Shown: positions 15,832-24,021 of the stretch, in pieces
Numbering within the stretch: the first letter of the stretch is position 1
How the letters are laid out: each line of letters begins with the position of its first letter
NCBI GenBank assembly: GCA_001899205.1
Contig: MKVL01000010.1
Location: forward strand, 391,914-455,913
Length of the DNA stretch: 64,000 bases
Origin: Mesorhizobium sp. 65-26
GTDB taxonomy: Bacteria; Pseudomonadota; Alphaproteobacteria; Rhizobiales; Rhizobiaceae
Reading direction: 5' to 3'
The notes under the pieces: generated by a model
Told to the model about the DNA's origin: nothing
What the model saw: only the letters and a program-made list of their open reading frames with translations
Databases searched by the model: none
Program-made: the position numbers and the translations under genes

Positions 15832-17070
15832 TCAGCCGACGCCGGCAAGCCGCCGCGCGACATCGAGCAGCACGTTCGCACCCGCGACGAGATCAGCCTC
15901 GGCGGTGAACTCGCGCGGATTGTGGCTGATGCCGTCGCGGCTCGGCACGAAGATCATGGCGGCGGGCGCGATTCTGGCGATCATCTGGGCGTCGTGGCCG
16001 GCGCCAGAGGTCATGCGCCGCGAGGCCAGCCCGCGCGCCCTGGCGCAATCCTCGATTGTGGCGACGATGCCCGCGTCGAAAAGCACCGGCTCGAAGCGCG
16101 CCAGCCGCTCCGTCGCTATCGAGACGCCTTCGCTCGCCGCAAGCTCGCCGACGAAAGTGGCGAGCGCGGCTTCGGCGGCCTTCAGGCGATCCTCGTCCGG
16201 ATCGCGCAGATCGACGGTCATCACGGCGCGCGAGGGAATGACGTTGATGGCGTTGGGCTCCAGGCTCAGCGCGCCCACCGTGGCGACCGTGGTGCCGTTA
16301 GAGCGGACCGCGATCTCGCGCAGGAGGGTTATGATGCGCGCCGCCGCGAGGCCGGCGTCGCGGCGCATGGCGGTCGGTGTGGTGCCGGCATGGTTGGCGA
16401 CGCCGTCGATGACAAGCCGCTGCCAGGAAATCCCCTGCAGGTTCTCGACAGCGCCGAGCGGTATGCCGTCGCGCTCCAGCACCGGACCCTGCTCGATGTG
16501 CAACTCGACATAGGCCTGCGGCGTGAGGAAGCCTGGCTCGGCGGTGCCGGCATAGCCGATGCGGGCGAGTTCGTCGCCCAGCACCGTGCTATCGGCGCCG
16601 ACGGTGGCAAGCGCGGCCTCGACGCCGAGCCCGCCGGCATAGACAAGCGAGCCCATCATGTCGGGGGCATAGCGCACGCCTTCCTCATTGGTGAAGGCGG
16701 CGACCACGATCGGCCGGGCTGGCTTCACGCCGGCCTCTTTCAGCGTCTCGACCACCTCGAGCCCGGCAAGGACGCCGTAGCAGCCGTCATAGATGCCGGC
16801 GTCGATCACCGTGTCGATGTGCGAGCCGAGCATCAGGGGCGCGGCATCCGGATCGTCCGCCTCGTCCCATATCGCCAGGATGTTGCCGATCCGGTCGATG
16901 GCGACGCGCAGGCCCGCGCCCTCGGCCCATGCCACGAAGCGGTCGCGGCCGAGCCGGTCGGCATCGGAGGCGGCAAGCCGGGTCAGGCGGCCTTCGCCGT
17001 CGCGTCCGATGGCGCCGAGCGCGCGGATGCGGCCAAGAAGCCGGTCGGCGTCGATGGAGAGGTCGCTCAT
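15832..17070 (-). CDS. M20 Zn-dependent hydrolase, N-carbamoyl-L-amino-acid hydrolase/allantoate amidohydrolase type
   Basis: A 412-residue binuclear metal hydrolase. Ligand motifs are G-S-H-I-D-T-V-I-D-A-G near residue 79, the N-E-E-G-V-R-Y-A-P-D-M-M-G-S block near 120, H-I-E-Q-G-P near 183, and G-A-G-H-D-A-Q near 373. These fit the hydantoinase/carbamoylase clade rather than peptidases. The substrate may be an N-carbamoyl amino acid or a ureido acid. Its start overlaps the stop of the diaminopropionate ammonia-lyase gene by 4 nt, so the two are co-translated. Confidence 0.88.
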   Translation of the reverse strand: MSDLSIDADRLLGRIRALGAIGRDGEGRLTRLAASDADRLGRDRFVAWAEGAGLRVAIDRIGNILAIWDEADDPDAAPLMLGSHIDTVIDAGIYDGCYGVLAGLEVVETLKEAGVKPARPIVVAAFTNEEGVRYAPDMMGSLVYAGGLGVEAALATVGADSTVLGDELARIGYAGTAEPGFLTPQAYVELHIEQGPVLERDGIPLGAVENLQGISWQRLVIDGVANHAGTTPTAMRRDAGLAAARIITLLREIAVRSNGTTVATVGALSLEPNAINVIPSRAVMTVDLRDPDEDRLKAAEAALATFVGELAASEGVSIATERLARFEPVLFDAGIVATIEDCARARGLASRRMTSGAGHDAQMIARIAPAAMIFVPSRDGISHNPREFTAEADLVAGANVLLDVARRLAGVG

Positions 17071-18263
17071 GCCATGCTCATCTCGGCGGCCTCGGGCGGC
17101 GCGCCGACAAGCTGGCGGTAGAGCGCCGGGTCGGTGGCGCCTTCAGTGTTGATCAGGAAGACGCGCGATTGCGGGCCGAGGCCGGTCGCCGCGCGCAGGG
17201 CCGGGTCGCCGGCCGCCTTGATCAGCCCGGCAAGCCCGACACCGCCGCTTTCGCCGGCAACCACGGCCGGGTCACCGGCGGCGGGCCGCGCCAGGCGGCG
17301 CATCACCATCACCGCATCGTCGTCCTCCACGGTCATGAAGGCATCGGCGGCGCGCGACAGTATGTCGAAGGCGACCAGCGACGGCTCATGGCATTCGAGC
17401 ATGGCCATGACCGTGGCGCCGGCATGCGCGACCTTGACCGGGCGGCCGGCGCCGGCGCTGGCGAAGACGCAGGCCGCGAGCGAGGGCTCGACCACGCCCA
17501 TGAAAGGGCGCGCTTCACCGAAGATCAGCGCCATGTGCGCGGCGACCGCGGCGGCGATGCCGCCGACGCCGGCCTGCACGAAGACATGGGTGGGCGGCGC
17601 CGGCATGGCGGCGAGCGCCTCGGCGACGAGTGCTGTGTAACCCTGCATGACGAGGCGCGGAATGGTCTCATAACCCGGCCAGGACGTGTCCGATACGACC
17701 GTCCAGCCATTGGCTTCGGCCTGGCGGGCGGCCTCGCGCACCGAAGCGTCGTAGCCGCCGTCGACGCGCACCATGCGCGCGCCGTAGCTGGCGATGGCGG
17801 CGACGCGCTCGTCGCTGACGCCGGCATGGACGAAGACGACGCTTTGCGCGCCGACCAATCGTGCTCCTTGCGCGACCGATCGACCATGATTGCCGTCGGT
17901 GGCGCAGGCGAAGGTCATGCCGGCCGCGACATCGGCGACCTCGGGCGAACGCCATTCGGCGATGTCGACCTTGCGGCCCAGCCTGGCGGAGGCGGCCTCG
18001 AGCACGACGCGAACCACCGCGTAGGCGCCGCCGAGCGCCTTGAAGCTGCCGAGGCCGAGCCGTTTGTCCTCGTCCTTGATGTGAATGGCGCCAATGCCGA
18101 GCTCGCGGGCAAGGCCGGGCAGCGACAGCAGCGGCGTCGGCGCGTGGCCGTCGCGCAGGCGCAGGAAGCTCGCCACGTCGTCGGCCGCCTGCGCTCCGAA
18201 AGCAGCGGCGTCGACCGCGGCGAGCGGCTGGCGATGGTTGGGAAGGGTGTTGAGGATCAGCAC
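17067..18263 (-). CDS. 2,3-diaminopropionate ammonia-lyase
   Basis: A 398-residue PLP enzyme of fold type II. The PLP lysine is Lys75 in G-L-G-S-F-K-A-L-G-G-A-Y, preceded by I-H-I-K-D-E-D-K-R, and the phosphate-binding loop G-V-G-G-I-A-A-A-V lies near residue 260. This arrangement matches YgeX-type diaminopropionate ammonia-lyases, which yield pyruvate and ammonia. I chose the GTG at 18263 because GGAGG sits 7 nt upstream; an ATG at 18317 is an alternative adding 18 residues. First gene of a three-gene catabolic operon, divergent from an Lrp/AsnC gene that likely regulates it. Confidence 0.88.
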   Translation of the reverse strand: MLILNTLPNHRQPLAAVDAAAFGAQAADDVASFLRLRDGHAPTPLLSLPGLARELGIGAIHIKDEDKRLGLGSFKALGGAYAVVRVVLEAASARLGRKVDIAEWRSPEVADVAAGMTFACATDGNHGRSVAQGARLVGAQSVVFVHAGVSDERVAAIASYGARMVRVDGGYDASVREAARQAEANGWTVVSDTSWPGYETIPRLVMQGYTALVAEALAAMPAPPTHVFVQAGVGGIAAAVAAHMALIFGEARPFMGVVEPSLAACVFASAGAGRPVKVAHAGATVMAMLECHEPSLVAFDILSRAADAFMTVEDDDAVMVMRRLARPAAGDPAVVAGESGGVGLAGLIKAAGDPALRAATGLGPQSRVFLINTEGATDPALYRQLVGAPPEAAEMSMA

Positions 18264-18384
18264 GGCCTGGCCTCCGTTTTTTGAGGGCGGAAATGTCTGA
18301 TGTAAGAAATAGTTCATCAGAGCCGATAAAGGTGCTGTATATTGGCCCTTCCTGCGCAAATTTCGCTCTTCAATAGGGGTATCC

Positions 18385-18876
18385 ATGAAAGATCGGCTCG
18401 CCACCGGCAACGGGCTGGACCGTTTCGACCTCGCGATCCTGGAGGTCCTGCAGCGTGACAACCACACGCCGCAGCGGCTGATCGCCGAAGCCGTCGGCCT
18501 GTCGGCGCCCGCCGTGCAGCGCCGTATCCGCCGCATGGAAGAGAGCGGCGCGATCGCGGCCAATGTCGCCGTGGTCGACCCGGCCGTCGTCGGCCGGGCG
18601 CTGACGCTGTTCGTGGAGGTGGAGATGGAAAGCGAGCGCGCCGAAATGCTGGAAACGGCCAAGCGCGCCTTCGCCGCCGCGCCGGAAGTGCAGCAATGCT
18701 ACTACGTCACCGGCGAGGCGGACTTCGTGCTGGTCGTCACGGTCGCCAGCATGGCCGAATACGAGGCGCTGACCAAGCGGCTGTTCTTCGCCAACAACAA
18801 CGTCAAGCGGTTCCGCACCTTCGTCGCCATGGACCGTGTGAAGGTCGGGCTGACGGTGCCGCTCGGCGCGAACTGA
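18385..18876 (+). CDS. Lrp/AsnC-family transcriptional regulator
   Basis: A 163-residue regulator. The N-terminal winged HTH covers about residues 10-65 (F-D-L-A-I-L-E-V-L-Q-R-D then L-S-A-P-A-V-Q-R-R-I-R-R-M). The C-terminal RAM ligand-binding domain runs about 75-155 and carries the G-E-A-D-F-V-L-V-V motif. It is transcribed away from the diaminopropionate ammonia-lyase operon, with 121 nt between the starts, the common layout for a local amino-acid-responsive activator. The effector is unknown. Confidence 0.92.
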   Translation: MKDRLATGNGLDRFDLAILEVLQRDNHTPQRLIAEAVGLSAPAVQRRIRRMEESGAIAANVAVVDPAVVGRALTLFVEVEMESERAEMLETAKRAFAAAPEVQQCYYVTGEADFVLVVTVASMAEYEALTKRLFFANNNVKRFRTFVAMDRVKVGLTVPLGAN

Positions 18877-18900
18877 GCGGGCAGGGAGCGGCCTGCCCGC
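18877..18900 (+). terminator. Bidirectional stem-loop between convergent genes
   Basis: GCGGGCAGG at 18877-18885 pairs perfectly with CCTGCCCGC at 18892-18900 around a 6-nt loop, starting right after the Lrp/AsnC stop codon. CTTTG follows. It lies between two convergent genes and is a good terminator candidate for both, though the U-tract is short. Confidence 0.75.
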
Positions 18901-18913
18901 CTTTGGGTCGGGA

Positions 18914-20056
18914 TCACAATCCGAACCAGCGCGCGCGGCGGCTCGAACCGAAGGTCTCCTTGTCGGCGCGCAGCGCCACGGACGGCTCGTAATAATTGCC
19001 GGTCGGCGCCGGGCCGGAGAAGAAGTCGACCTCGACCTTGCCGATGCGGCCGCCGCCGAACTCGATGTAGCAGGTGCCGAACCCGTCATAGAGCCTCGCG
19101 TCGCCCTGGCTGCGCAGCTTGGCGACAAGCGCGCTGGCGACGGCGCGCGCCGCGCCCTCGGCGAACACGCCGGCCTTGGGCGTGCCGGTGTTGGCGCCGT
19201 CGCCGACGGCGTAGACATTCTCGTATTTCGTTTCCAGCGTGCGCGGATTGACCGGAATCCAGCCATTCTCGGACATGCCGCTTGCCAGCACCACGGGCGG
19301 GACGCGGTGCTTCGGCACGCCGAGGAAGAGGTCGAAGGGCATTTCGGCGCCATCATCGAGCACGGCCACGTTGCGGGCATTATCGACGGAGGCGACGCGG
19401 CGGCCGGGCAGGAACTGGATGCCGCGTTCGGCGAAGGCCGAGATCAGCGCGCGCGAGGTTTCGGGCGAGGGCGGCACCGGGCTGCCGAGCGGCAGCACCA
19501 GAGCGATCTCGCAGGCCTCCCGCACGCCCTGCCTGACGAGATAGTCGTGCAGCATCAGCACGCATTCGCTGGGCGCGGGTGGGCATTTGTAGGGCGCGCC
19601 GCAGACGCCGACGATCGCCTTGCCCTTTTTGAAGGTGGGCAGCACGTGACGCAGCCGCTCCGCGCCGGGCACGGAGTAGAATTCGTTGGTTCCGGAAAGG
19701 CCGGGCGTGGCGTCGAAATCATATTCGGCGCCCAGCGCGACGATGAGGTAGTCGGCGTCGAACACGCCGTCATCGGTGATGACGCGGCGGCGCTCCGGAT
19801 CGATCGCCGTCACGGTGCGCTTCAACAGCCTGACGCCGGGCTTGGCGTAGCGCGCGTAAGGCAGGCGCACCGCCTCCGGCTGCTTCAGGCCGAACATGAC
19901 GTCGAGCTTGGAGAAGCCGAAGACGAAGGCGTCGCCCTTGTCGATCAGGGTCACGTCGACGGCGTCGCCCATCGTCTCGGACAGCAGCGTCGTCAGTTCC
20001 AGGCCGCCGAAGCCGGCCCCCAGCACGACGATGCGCGGTTTTCCTGTGGTGCTCAT
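18914..20056 (-). CDS. FAD-dependent pyridine nucleotide-disulphide/sulfide:quinone-type oxidoreductase
   Basis: A 380-residue flavoprotein. The FAD Rossmann motif is V-V-L-G-A-G-F-G-G-L-E near residue 10. The second FAD motif N-V-Y-A-V-G-D-G-A-N is near 288. A conserved C-G-A-P-Y-K-C-P-P-A-P-S-E segment near 153 is like the Cys-containing active-site segment of sulfide:quinone and flavocytochrome c dehydrogenase relatives. No signal peptide. It follows the peroxiredoxin gene by 118 nt on the same strand, so the two may act in thiol or sulfide oxidation. The electron acceptor is unproven. Confidence 0.8.
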   Translation of the reverse strand: MSTTGKPRIVVLGAGFGGLELTTLLSETMGDAVDVTLIDKGDAFVFGFSKLDVMFGLKQPEAVRLPYARYAKPGVRLLKRTVTAIDPERRRVITDDGVFDADYLIVALGAEYDFDATPGLSGTNEFYSVPGAERLRHVLPTFKKGKAIVGVCGAPYKCPPAPSECVLMLHDYLVRQGVREACEIALVLPLGSPVPPSPETSRALISAFAERGIQFLPGRRVASVDNARNVAVLDDGAEMPFDLFLGVPKHRVPPVVLASGMSENGWIPVNPRTLETKYENVYAVGDGANTGTPKAGVFAEGAARAVASALVAKLRSQGDARLYDGFGTCYIEFGGGRIGKVEVDFFSGPAPTGNYYEPSVALRADKETFGSSRRARWFGL

Positions 20057-20174
20057 CTTGTGTTCCCTTCATGTCCTGGGCGCCGCCGCCGGCGTGCGCA
20101 TGGTTGGATCGTTGCTCGTCGGCATGGCGGCGAATGGTTCACCCCGCCGCCATGCGGTTCCCGGGTCGTCAGGT

Positions 20175-20840
20175 TCAGGTCAGGACAGGCTGCGGCACGA
20201 TGCGGATGTAGGGCTTCGGCTCCTTCCAGCCCTGCGGGTAGAGCTGCCGGGCCTCATCGTTCGACACCGAGCCGGCGATGATGACGTCGTCGCCCGGCTG
20301 CCAGTTGACCGGCGTCGCCAGCCGGTGCTTGGCGGTGAGCTGGAGCGAATCGATGACCCGCAGCACCTCGTCGAAGTTGCGGCCGGTGGTCATGGGATAG
20401 GCGATCACCAGCTTGATCTTCTTGTCGGGGCCGATGACGTAGACGTTGCGCACCGTCTGGTTGTCGGCGGGGGTGCGGCCGTCGGCGCTGCTGCCGGCGG
20501 AGGCGGGCAGCATGTCGTAGAGCTGCGAGATGGCCAGCGTCGGGTCACCGATCATCGGGAAGTTCGGCGCCATGCCTTGCGTCTCGGCGATATCCCTCGC
20601 CCAGCCGGCATGTTTGTCGACCGGGTCGACCGAGAGGCCGATGATCTTGACGCCGCGCTTGTCGAATTCGGGCTTGAGGCGGGCCATGTAGCCGAGCTCG
20701 GTGGTGCAGACGGGCGTATAGTCCTTGGGGTGCGAAAACAGGATGCCCCAGTCCTTGCCCAGCCATTCATGGAAGGAGATCGGACCTTCCGTGGTTTCGG
20801 CGGTGAAGTCGGGGGCGATGTCGGCGATACGCAGTGACAT
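20175..20840 (-). CDS. 1-Cys peroxiredoxin (Prx6 type)
   Basis: A 221-residue thiol peroxidase. The peroxidatic Cys is in the H-P-K-D-Y-T-P-V-C-T-T-E block near residue 45. The extended C-terminal domain starts near 150 (T-G-R-N-F-D-E-V-L-R-V-I-D-S-L-Q) and shows the Prx6 W-Q-P-G-D-D-V-I-I. There is no second conserved resolving Cys. It reduces hydrogen peroxide and organic peroxides in the cytoplasm. It is divergent from the BTAD regulator gene; the flavoprotein lies downstream. Confidence 0.93.
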   Translation of the reverse strand: MSLRIADIAPDFTAETTEGPISFHEWLGKDWGILFSHPKDYTPVCTTELGYMARLKPEFDKRGVKIIGLSVDPVDKHAGWARDIAETQGMAPNFPMIGDPTLAISQLYDMLPASAGSSADGRTPADNQTVRNVYVIGPDKKIKLVIAYPMTTGRNFDEVLRVIDSLQLTAKHRLATPVNWQPGDDVIIAGSVSNDEARQLYPQGWKEPKPYIRIVPQPVLT

Positions 20841-20974
20841 GGTGGTGTCCTTTCCGGTTGGAATTCGATTGCGAGGGCAAATTAGGAAATCTATGTTCCG
20901 CCAGCGTTCCCCGACGTCACATGGCTGGTGACAGCCCCCATGCCGCCGGGTTTCCCCTTGCCGATGGTGATGCC

Positions 20975-22693
20975 ATGCGCGTTTCGATCCACCTGCTTGG
21001 CCGTTTCGCGGTCAGCGTCGACGGTCGTGACGTACCGGCGGCCGATTGGCGGCGCGACCGCGCCGCGGCGCTGGTCAAGCTGCTGGCGCTGTCGCCCGGC
21101 CATCGCATTCATCGCGAGCAGGCCATGGAACGGTTCTGGCCGGACGCCGACCCGGAAGCGGCGGGCGCCAGCCTGCGCAAGGCGATCCATTTCGCGCGCC
21201 GCGCACTCGGCGCGCACGAGCTGATCGAACTCAGGAACGATATCGTGTCGTTCGGCCCGCAAGCGGAGCTGGAGATCGACACCGAGAGCTTCGAGGCCGC
21301 CGCCAAAGCGGCGCTGCGCGGACACGGCAACGACGTCCGGGAAGGAAGCGACCATGAACGCGCCGCCGACCTCTATGGCGGCCGGCTGCTGCCGGACGAC
21401 GTGTTCGTGGAATGGCTGGAGGCGCCGCGCGAGCAGTTGCGCCAGCGCTACAGCGACGTGCTGCGCGCTGGCGGGCTGTGGCAGCGGCTGATCGCGCTCG
21501 ACCCCGCCGACGAGCAGGCGCAATGCGCGCTGATGCAGGCGGCGCTCGACGCCGGCAACCGCGTCGAGGCGATCCGCCAGTTCAACCAGCTTCGCGACAA
21601 TCTGCACGCCGAGCTTGGGGTCGGCCCGAGCGCGGCCACCATAGCGCTCTACGAAAGGGCGCTTGCGCTTTCCAGCACCGAGACCGTCAGCTCCTCGGAG
21701 CGCGTGCGCACGGCGCTGGCCTGGGGACTTGTGCACCTGCAGAGCGGCGCGTTCGACAAGGCGAGCGATATCGCCCGCGAGACACGCGACCTGGCGCTAG
21801 GCGCCGACCTGCCGCGCGAGGTGGGTGAGGCGAGCGCGCTGCTCGGCCTGTCGTCGATGATGCGGGCGCAGTGGCCACAACTCTTCCGCTCGGAATTCAT
21901 CGAGTGGGTGCGCGCCAGGCCTGCCTTCGTGAAGCATGTCTTCGACGGCCATCTGTGCCTGTCCGAATTCTGCCTGTGCAGCGCCAAGGGTCATGCCGAG
22001 GTGGCGGGGCTGGCGAGGGAGCTCCTGTCCGTCGCAGAGGAGGCGGGATCGGTGGCGGGGCGGGGCCTTGCCTGCCTGCTCCTGGGCGAAGCGGCGCTGT
22101 TTTCGGGCGAGCTCGACGAGGCGGAAGACTATCTCGGCGAGGCCGAACGGCTGCTGTTGGAGGCCGACGCGGTGGCGGGCCGGGTGCTGGCCATCGAGCG
22201 GCTGGCGGAGATCGCGCTGGAGCGCGGCCAGAAATGGCGCGCCGGCCGGCTGATACAGCGCGGGCTCGCGGATGCCGAGCGCTCGTGGCTGTCGCCGCAT
22301 CTCATCATGCGCATGCAGGCGCTGGCGGTTCGCGCGGCCGCGACGCCGAAGATGGTGGCGGAGGAGATTCTGGCCGGCGACAGGCTGATGACGCCCGGCG
22401 CCTGCCAACCTTGCTCGATGGCGCTGCGCACCGCCTCGGCTATCGCGCTCGCCGAGGCCGGCAAGCTGGAAGAGGTCGACCACCGGCTGAACGAGGCCGA
22501 GCGCATCGCCGGCATGTGGCATGGCGGGCCGTGGGCCGCGGCGCTGTGGGAGGCGCGCGGCGTGCAGCGACGCGCGCAGAAGAAGGAAGTGCGCGCGCTG
22601 GCCGCCTTCGAGGAGGCCGCCTCGCGCTACGAGGAGCTCGGCCGGCCCCGCGACCAGGCCCGCTGCCTTGCGCGCATGGGCCCCGAGGGGTAG
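20975..22693 (+). CDS. BTAD-domain (SARP-like) transcriptional regulator with TPR-like C-terminus
   Basis: A 572-residue protein. An OmpR-type winged helix covers about residues 1-85 (R-V-S-I-H-L-L-G-R-F-A-V, then S-P-G-H-R-I-H-R-E-Q-A-M-E-R-F-W-P-D). A bacterial transcriptional activator domain runs about 95-235 and includes D-P-A-D-E-Q-A-Q-C-A-L-M-Q-A. The rest is helical-repeat sequence rich in Ala, Glu and Leu. There is no NTPase domain, unlike large SARPs. I took the ATG at 20975 where the conserved domain begins; an ATG at 20921 is possible. It is divergent from the peroxiredoxin gene and may regulate it. Confidence 0.78.
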   Translation: MRVSIHLLGRFAVSVDGRDVPAADWRRDRAAALVKLLALSPGHRIHREQAMERFWPDADPEAAGASLRKAIHFARRALGAHELIELRNDIVSFGPQAELEIDTESFEAAAKAALRGHGNDVREGSDHERAADLYGGRLLPDDVFVEWLEAPREQLRQRYSDVLRAGGLWQRLIALDPADEQAQCALMQAALDAGNRVEAIRQFNQLRDNLHAELGVGPSAATIALYERALALSSTETVSSSERVRTALAWGLVHLQSGAFDKASDIARETRDLALGADLPREVGEASALLGLSSMMRAQWPQLFRSEFIEWVRARPAFVKHVFDGHLCLSEFCLCSAKGHAEVAGLARELLSVAEEAGSVAGRGLACLLLGEAALFSGELDEAEDYLGEAERLLLEADAVAGRVLAIERLAEIALERGQKWRAGRLIQRGLADAERSWLSPHLIMRMQALAVRAAATPKMVAEEILAGDRLMTPGACQPCSMALRTASAIALAEAGKLEEVDHRLNEAERIAGMWHGGPWAAALWEARGVQRRAQKKEVRALAAFEEAASRYEELGRPRDQARCLARMGPEG

Positions 22694-22826
22694 CCGCAAG
22701 GCGTTCCGATCGAGATCCCGGTTGCTGGCTTTCCGTACTCGGAGGTACGATACAGGCCATAGCTTGTTGAATTTTTTATGATCGACATATCAAGGGCTGT
22801 TAAATAATTTAAAATGACATATTATA

Positions 22827-22843
22827 GTCTGTAAATTACAGAC
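22827..22843 (+). promoter_or_regulatory. Palindromic operator upstream of the mobile-mystery pair
   Basis: GTCTGTAA and TTACAGAC form an exact inverted repeat around a single A. It ends 18 nt before the start codon in an AT-rich stretch (about 22765-22850) that stands out from the GC-rich surroundings. TATTAT at 22820-22825 could be the -10 element. The HTH protein encoded just downstream is the likely ligand, giving autoregulation. Confidence 0.65.
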
Positions 22844-22861
22844 AGATCAACAGGTTGCAAT

Positions 22862-23320
22862 ATGAGAAAACTGAATGATCGAGCGCTCAGGCGTCTTGAT
22901 GAGAGGCTCTCCTCCGCGAAGCCGGTGGAGCGTTTGACGCCACCACCCAAGGGTTGGATCAGGGCGATCCGCGATGGCCTCGGCATGTCCGGGGCACAAT
23001 TGGGGAAACGCATGGGCGTTGCGCAGCAGACGATCCAGGCTTTCGAGCTGTCCGAGGAGAGTGGCGCCATTCAGCTCCAGACGTTGCGCCGCGTCGCAGA
23101 GGCGCTGGGTGGCAAGCTGGTCTATGCCATTGTGCCGGATAGCTCGCTGGAAGCGATGATCAGGGACCGGGCGCGCGAGGTCGCCCTCAGGGCGCTGGCA
23201 CGCGTATCGCATACGATGCGTCTCGAAGATCAGGCGACAGGCGTATCCGACTTGGAGGCGCGGATCGACGACTACATTCGTGACGAATTGCGCGATCGCG
23301 ACCTCTGGAGCGACGGGTGA
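22862..23320 (+). CDS. Mobile mystery protein A-type HTH protein (putative antitoxin)
   Basis: A 152-residue protein with an Xre-type HTH at about residues 36-85 (G-M-S-G-A-Q-L-G-K-R-M-G-V-A-Q-Q-T-I-Q-A-F-E). This is the mobile mystery protein A layout, always paired with a Fic-domain partner. The gene has an AT-rich promoter with a palindrome. Its stop overlaps the GTG start of the Fic gene. By analogy with toxin-antitoxin operons it would bind its own promoter and restrain the partner. The extra 65 C-terminal residues (from about 88) may contact the Fic protein; that is inference. Confidence 0.82.
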   Translation: MRKLNDRALRRLDERLSSAKPVERLTPPPKGWIRAIRDGLGMSGAQLGKRMGVAQQTIQAFELSEESGAIQLQTLRRVAEALGGKLVYAIVPDSSLEAMIRDRAREVALRALARVSHTMRLEDQATGVSDLEARIDDYIRDELRDRDLWSDG

Positions 23321-23916
23321 CGGACATTTTCGCGCCTGCGGCCGGGGCCACGCCGATCCAGCCGGACGACCAGAAGAAACTGATCCCAACATGGATTCAG
23401 AACCGCGATGACCTCAATATCGCGGAGGAAGACAATATAGCGAGCGGCTTTGCCTGGGCGCGGCGCCGAAGGCTCAAGCCGCTCGCCATTGCAACGGACG
23501 CATTCTCGCGCAGACTGCACAGAGAGATGTTCGGCAAGGTGTGGAAATGGGCGGGTGAATACCGCCAGGTCGAGCTTGAGGGCATCGGTGCTCCGCGCTG
23601 GCAACTCGCGGCCAGAAGCGCGGAGTTGTTCGATCAGTTCCGCTTCTGGATCGAAAACGGCACTTTCGGTCCAGACGAACTTGCCGTCCGCTTCCATCAT
23701 CAACTGGTGCTGTTGCACGCCTACACGAACGGCAATGGCCGCCACGCCCGCCTGATGGGCGATCTGTTGGTGGAGGCGCTGGGCGCAAAGCCATTCTCAT
23801 GGGGCAGCGGCAATCTGCAGGATGATACCGGCGCCTTGCGAGCGGCCTATATCGCGACCCTGAGGAAAGCCGACAAGGGCGACATAAGCGACCTTCTGGC
23901 GTTCGCGCGATCCTGA
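23317..23916 (+). CDS. Mobile mystery protein B, Fic-domain protein (putative toxin)
   Basis: A 199-residue Fic protein. The catalytic motif is H134-A-Y-T-N-G-N-G-R142-H-A-R145, close to the consensus H-x-F-x-D/N-G-N-G-R-x-x-R. Fic domains usually transfer AMP from ATP to a target hydroxyl. The GTG start at 23317 overlaps the antitoxin stop codon. Such pairs are often found on mobile DNA, and the AT-rich promoter hints at transfer. No inhibitory helix of the S/T-x3-E-G/N type is evident to me in this chain, so restraint probably comes from the partner. Confidence 0.85.
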   Translation: MTDIFAPAAGATPIQPDDQKKLIPTWIQNRDDLNIAEEDNIASGFAWARRRRLKPLAIATDAFSRRLHREMFGKVWKWAGEYRQVELEGIGAPRWQLAARSAELFDQFRFWIENGTFGPDELAVRFHHQLVLLHAYTNGNGRHARLMGDLLVEALGAKPFSWGSGNLQDDTGALRAAYIATLRKADKGDISDLLAFARS

Positions 23917-24021
23917 TCCGCACACGTCTCATCGGCATCCTGCTCACTTAGCCATGCACGATTGTTGTTTCACGGTCAGCGGAGGTGCTGTATCGAGCAC
24001 CGCCTGAATGCAAGGACCCTG

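Noticed and set aside
18264..18662. Long N-terminal extension of the diaminopropionate lyase
   Set aside because: It would run antisense through the Lrp/AsnC gene; a GTG with GGAGG at 18263 fits the family start.
22694..24021. Insertion sequence or integrase near the mobile-mystery pair
   Set aside because: The promoter is AT-rich, but no transposase, integrase or target-site duplication was found on either side.
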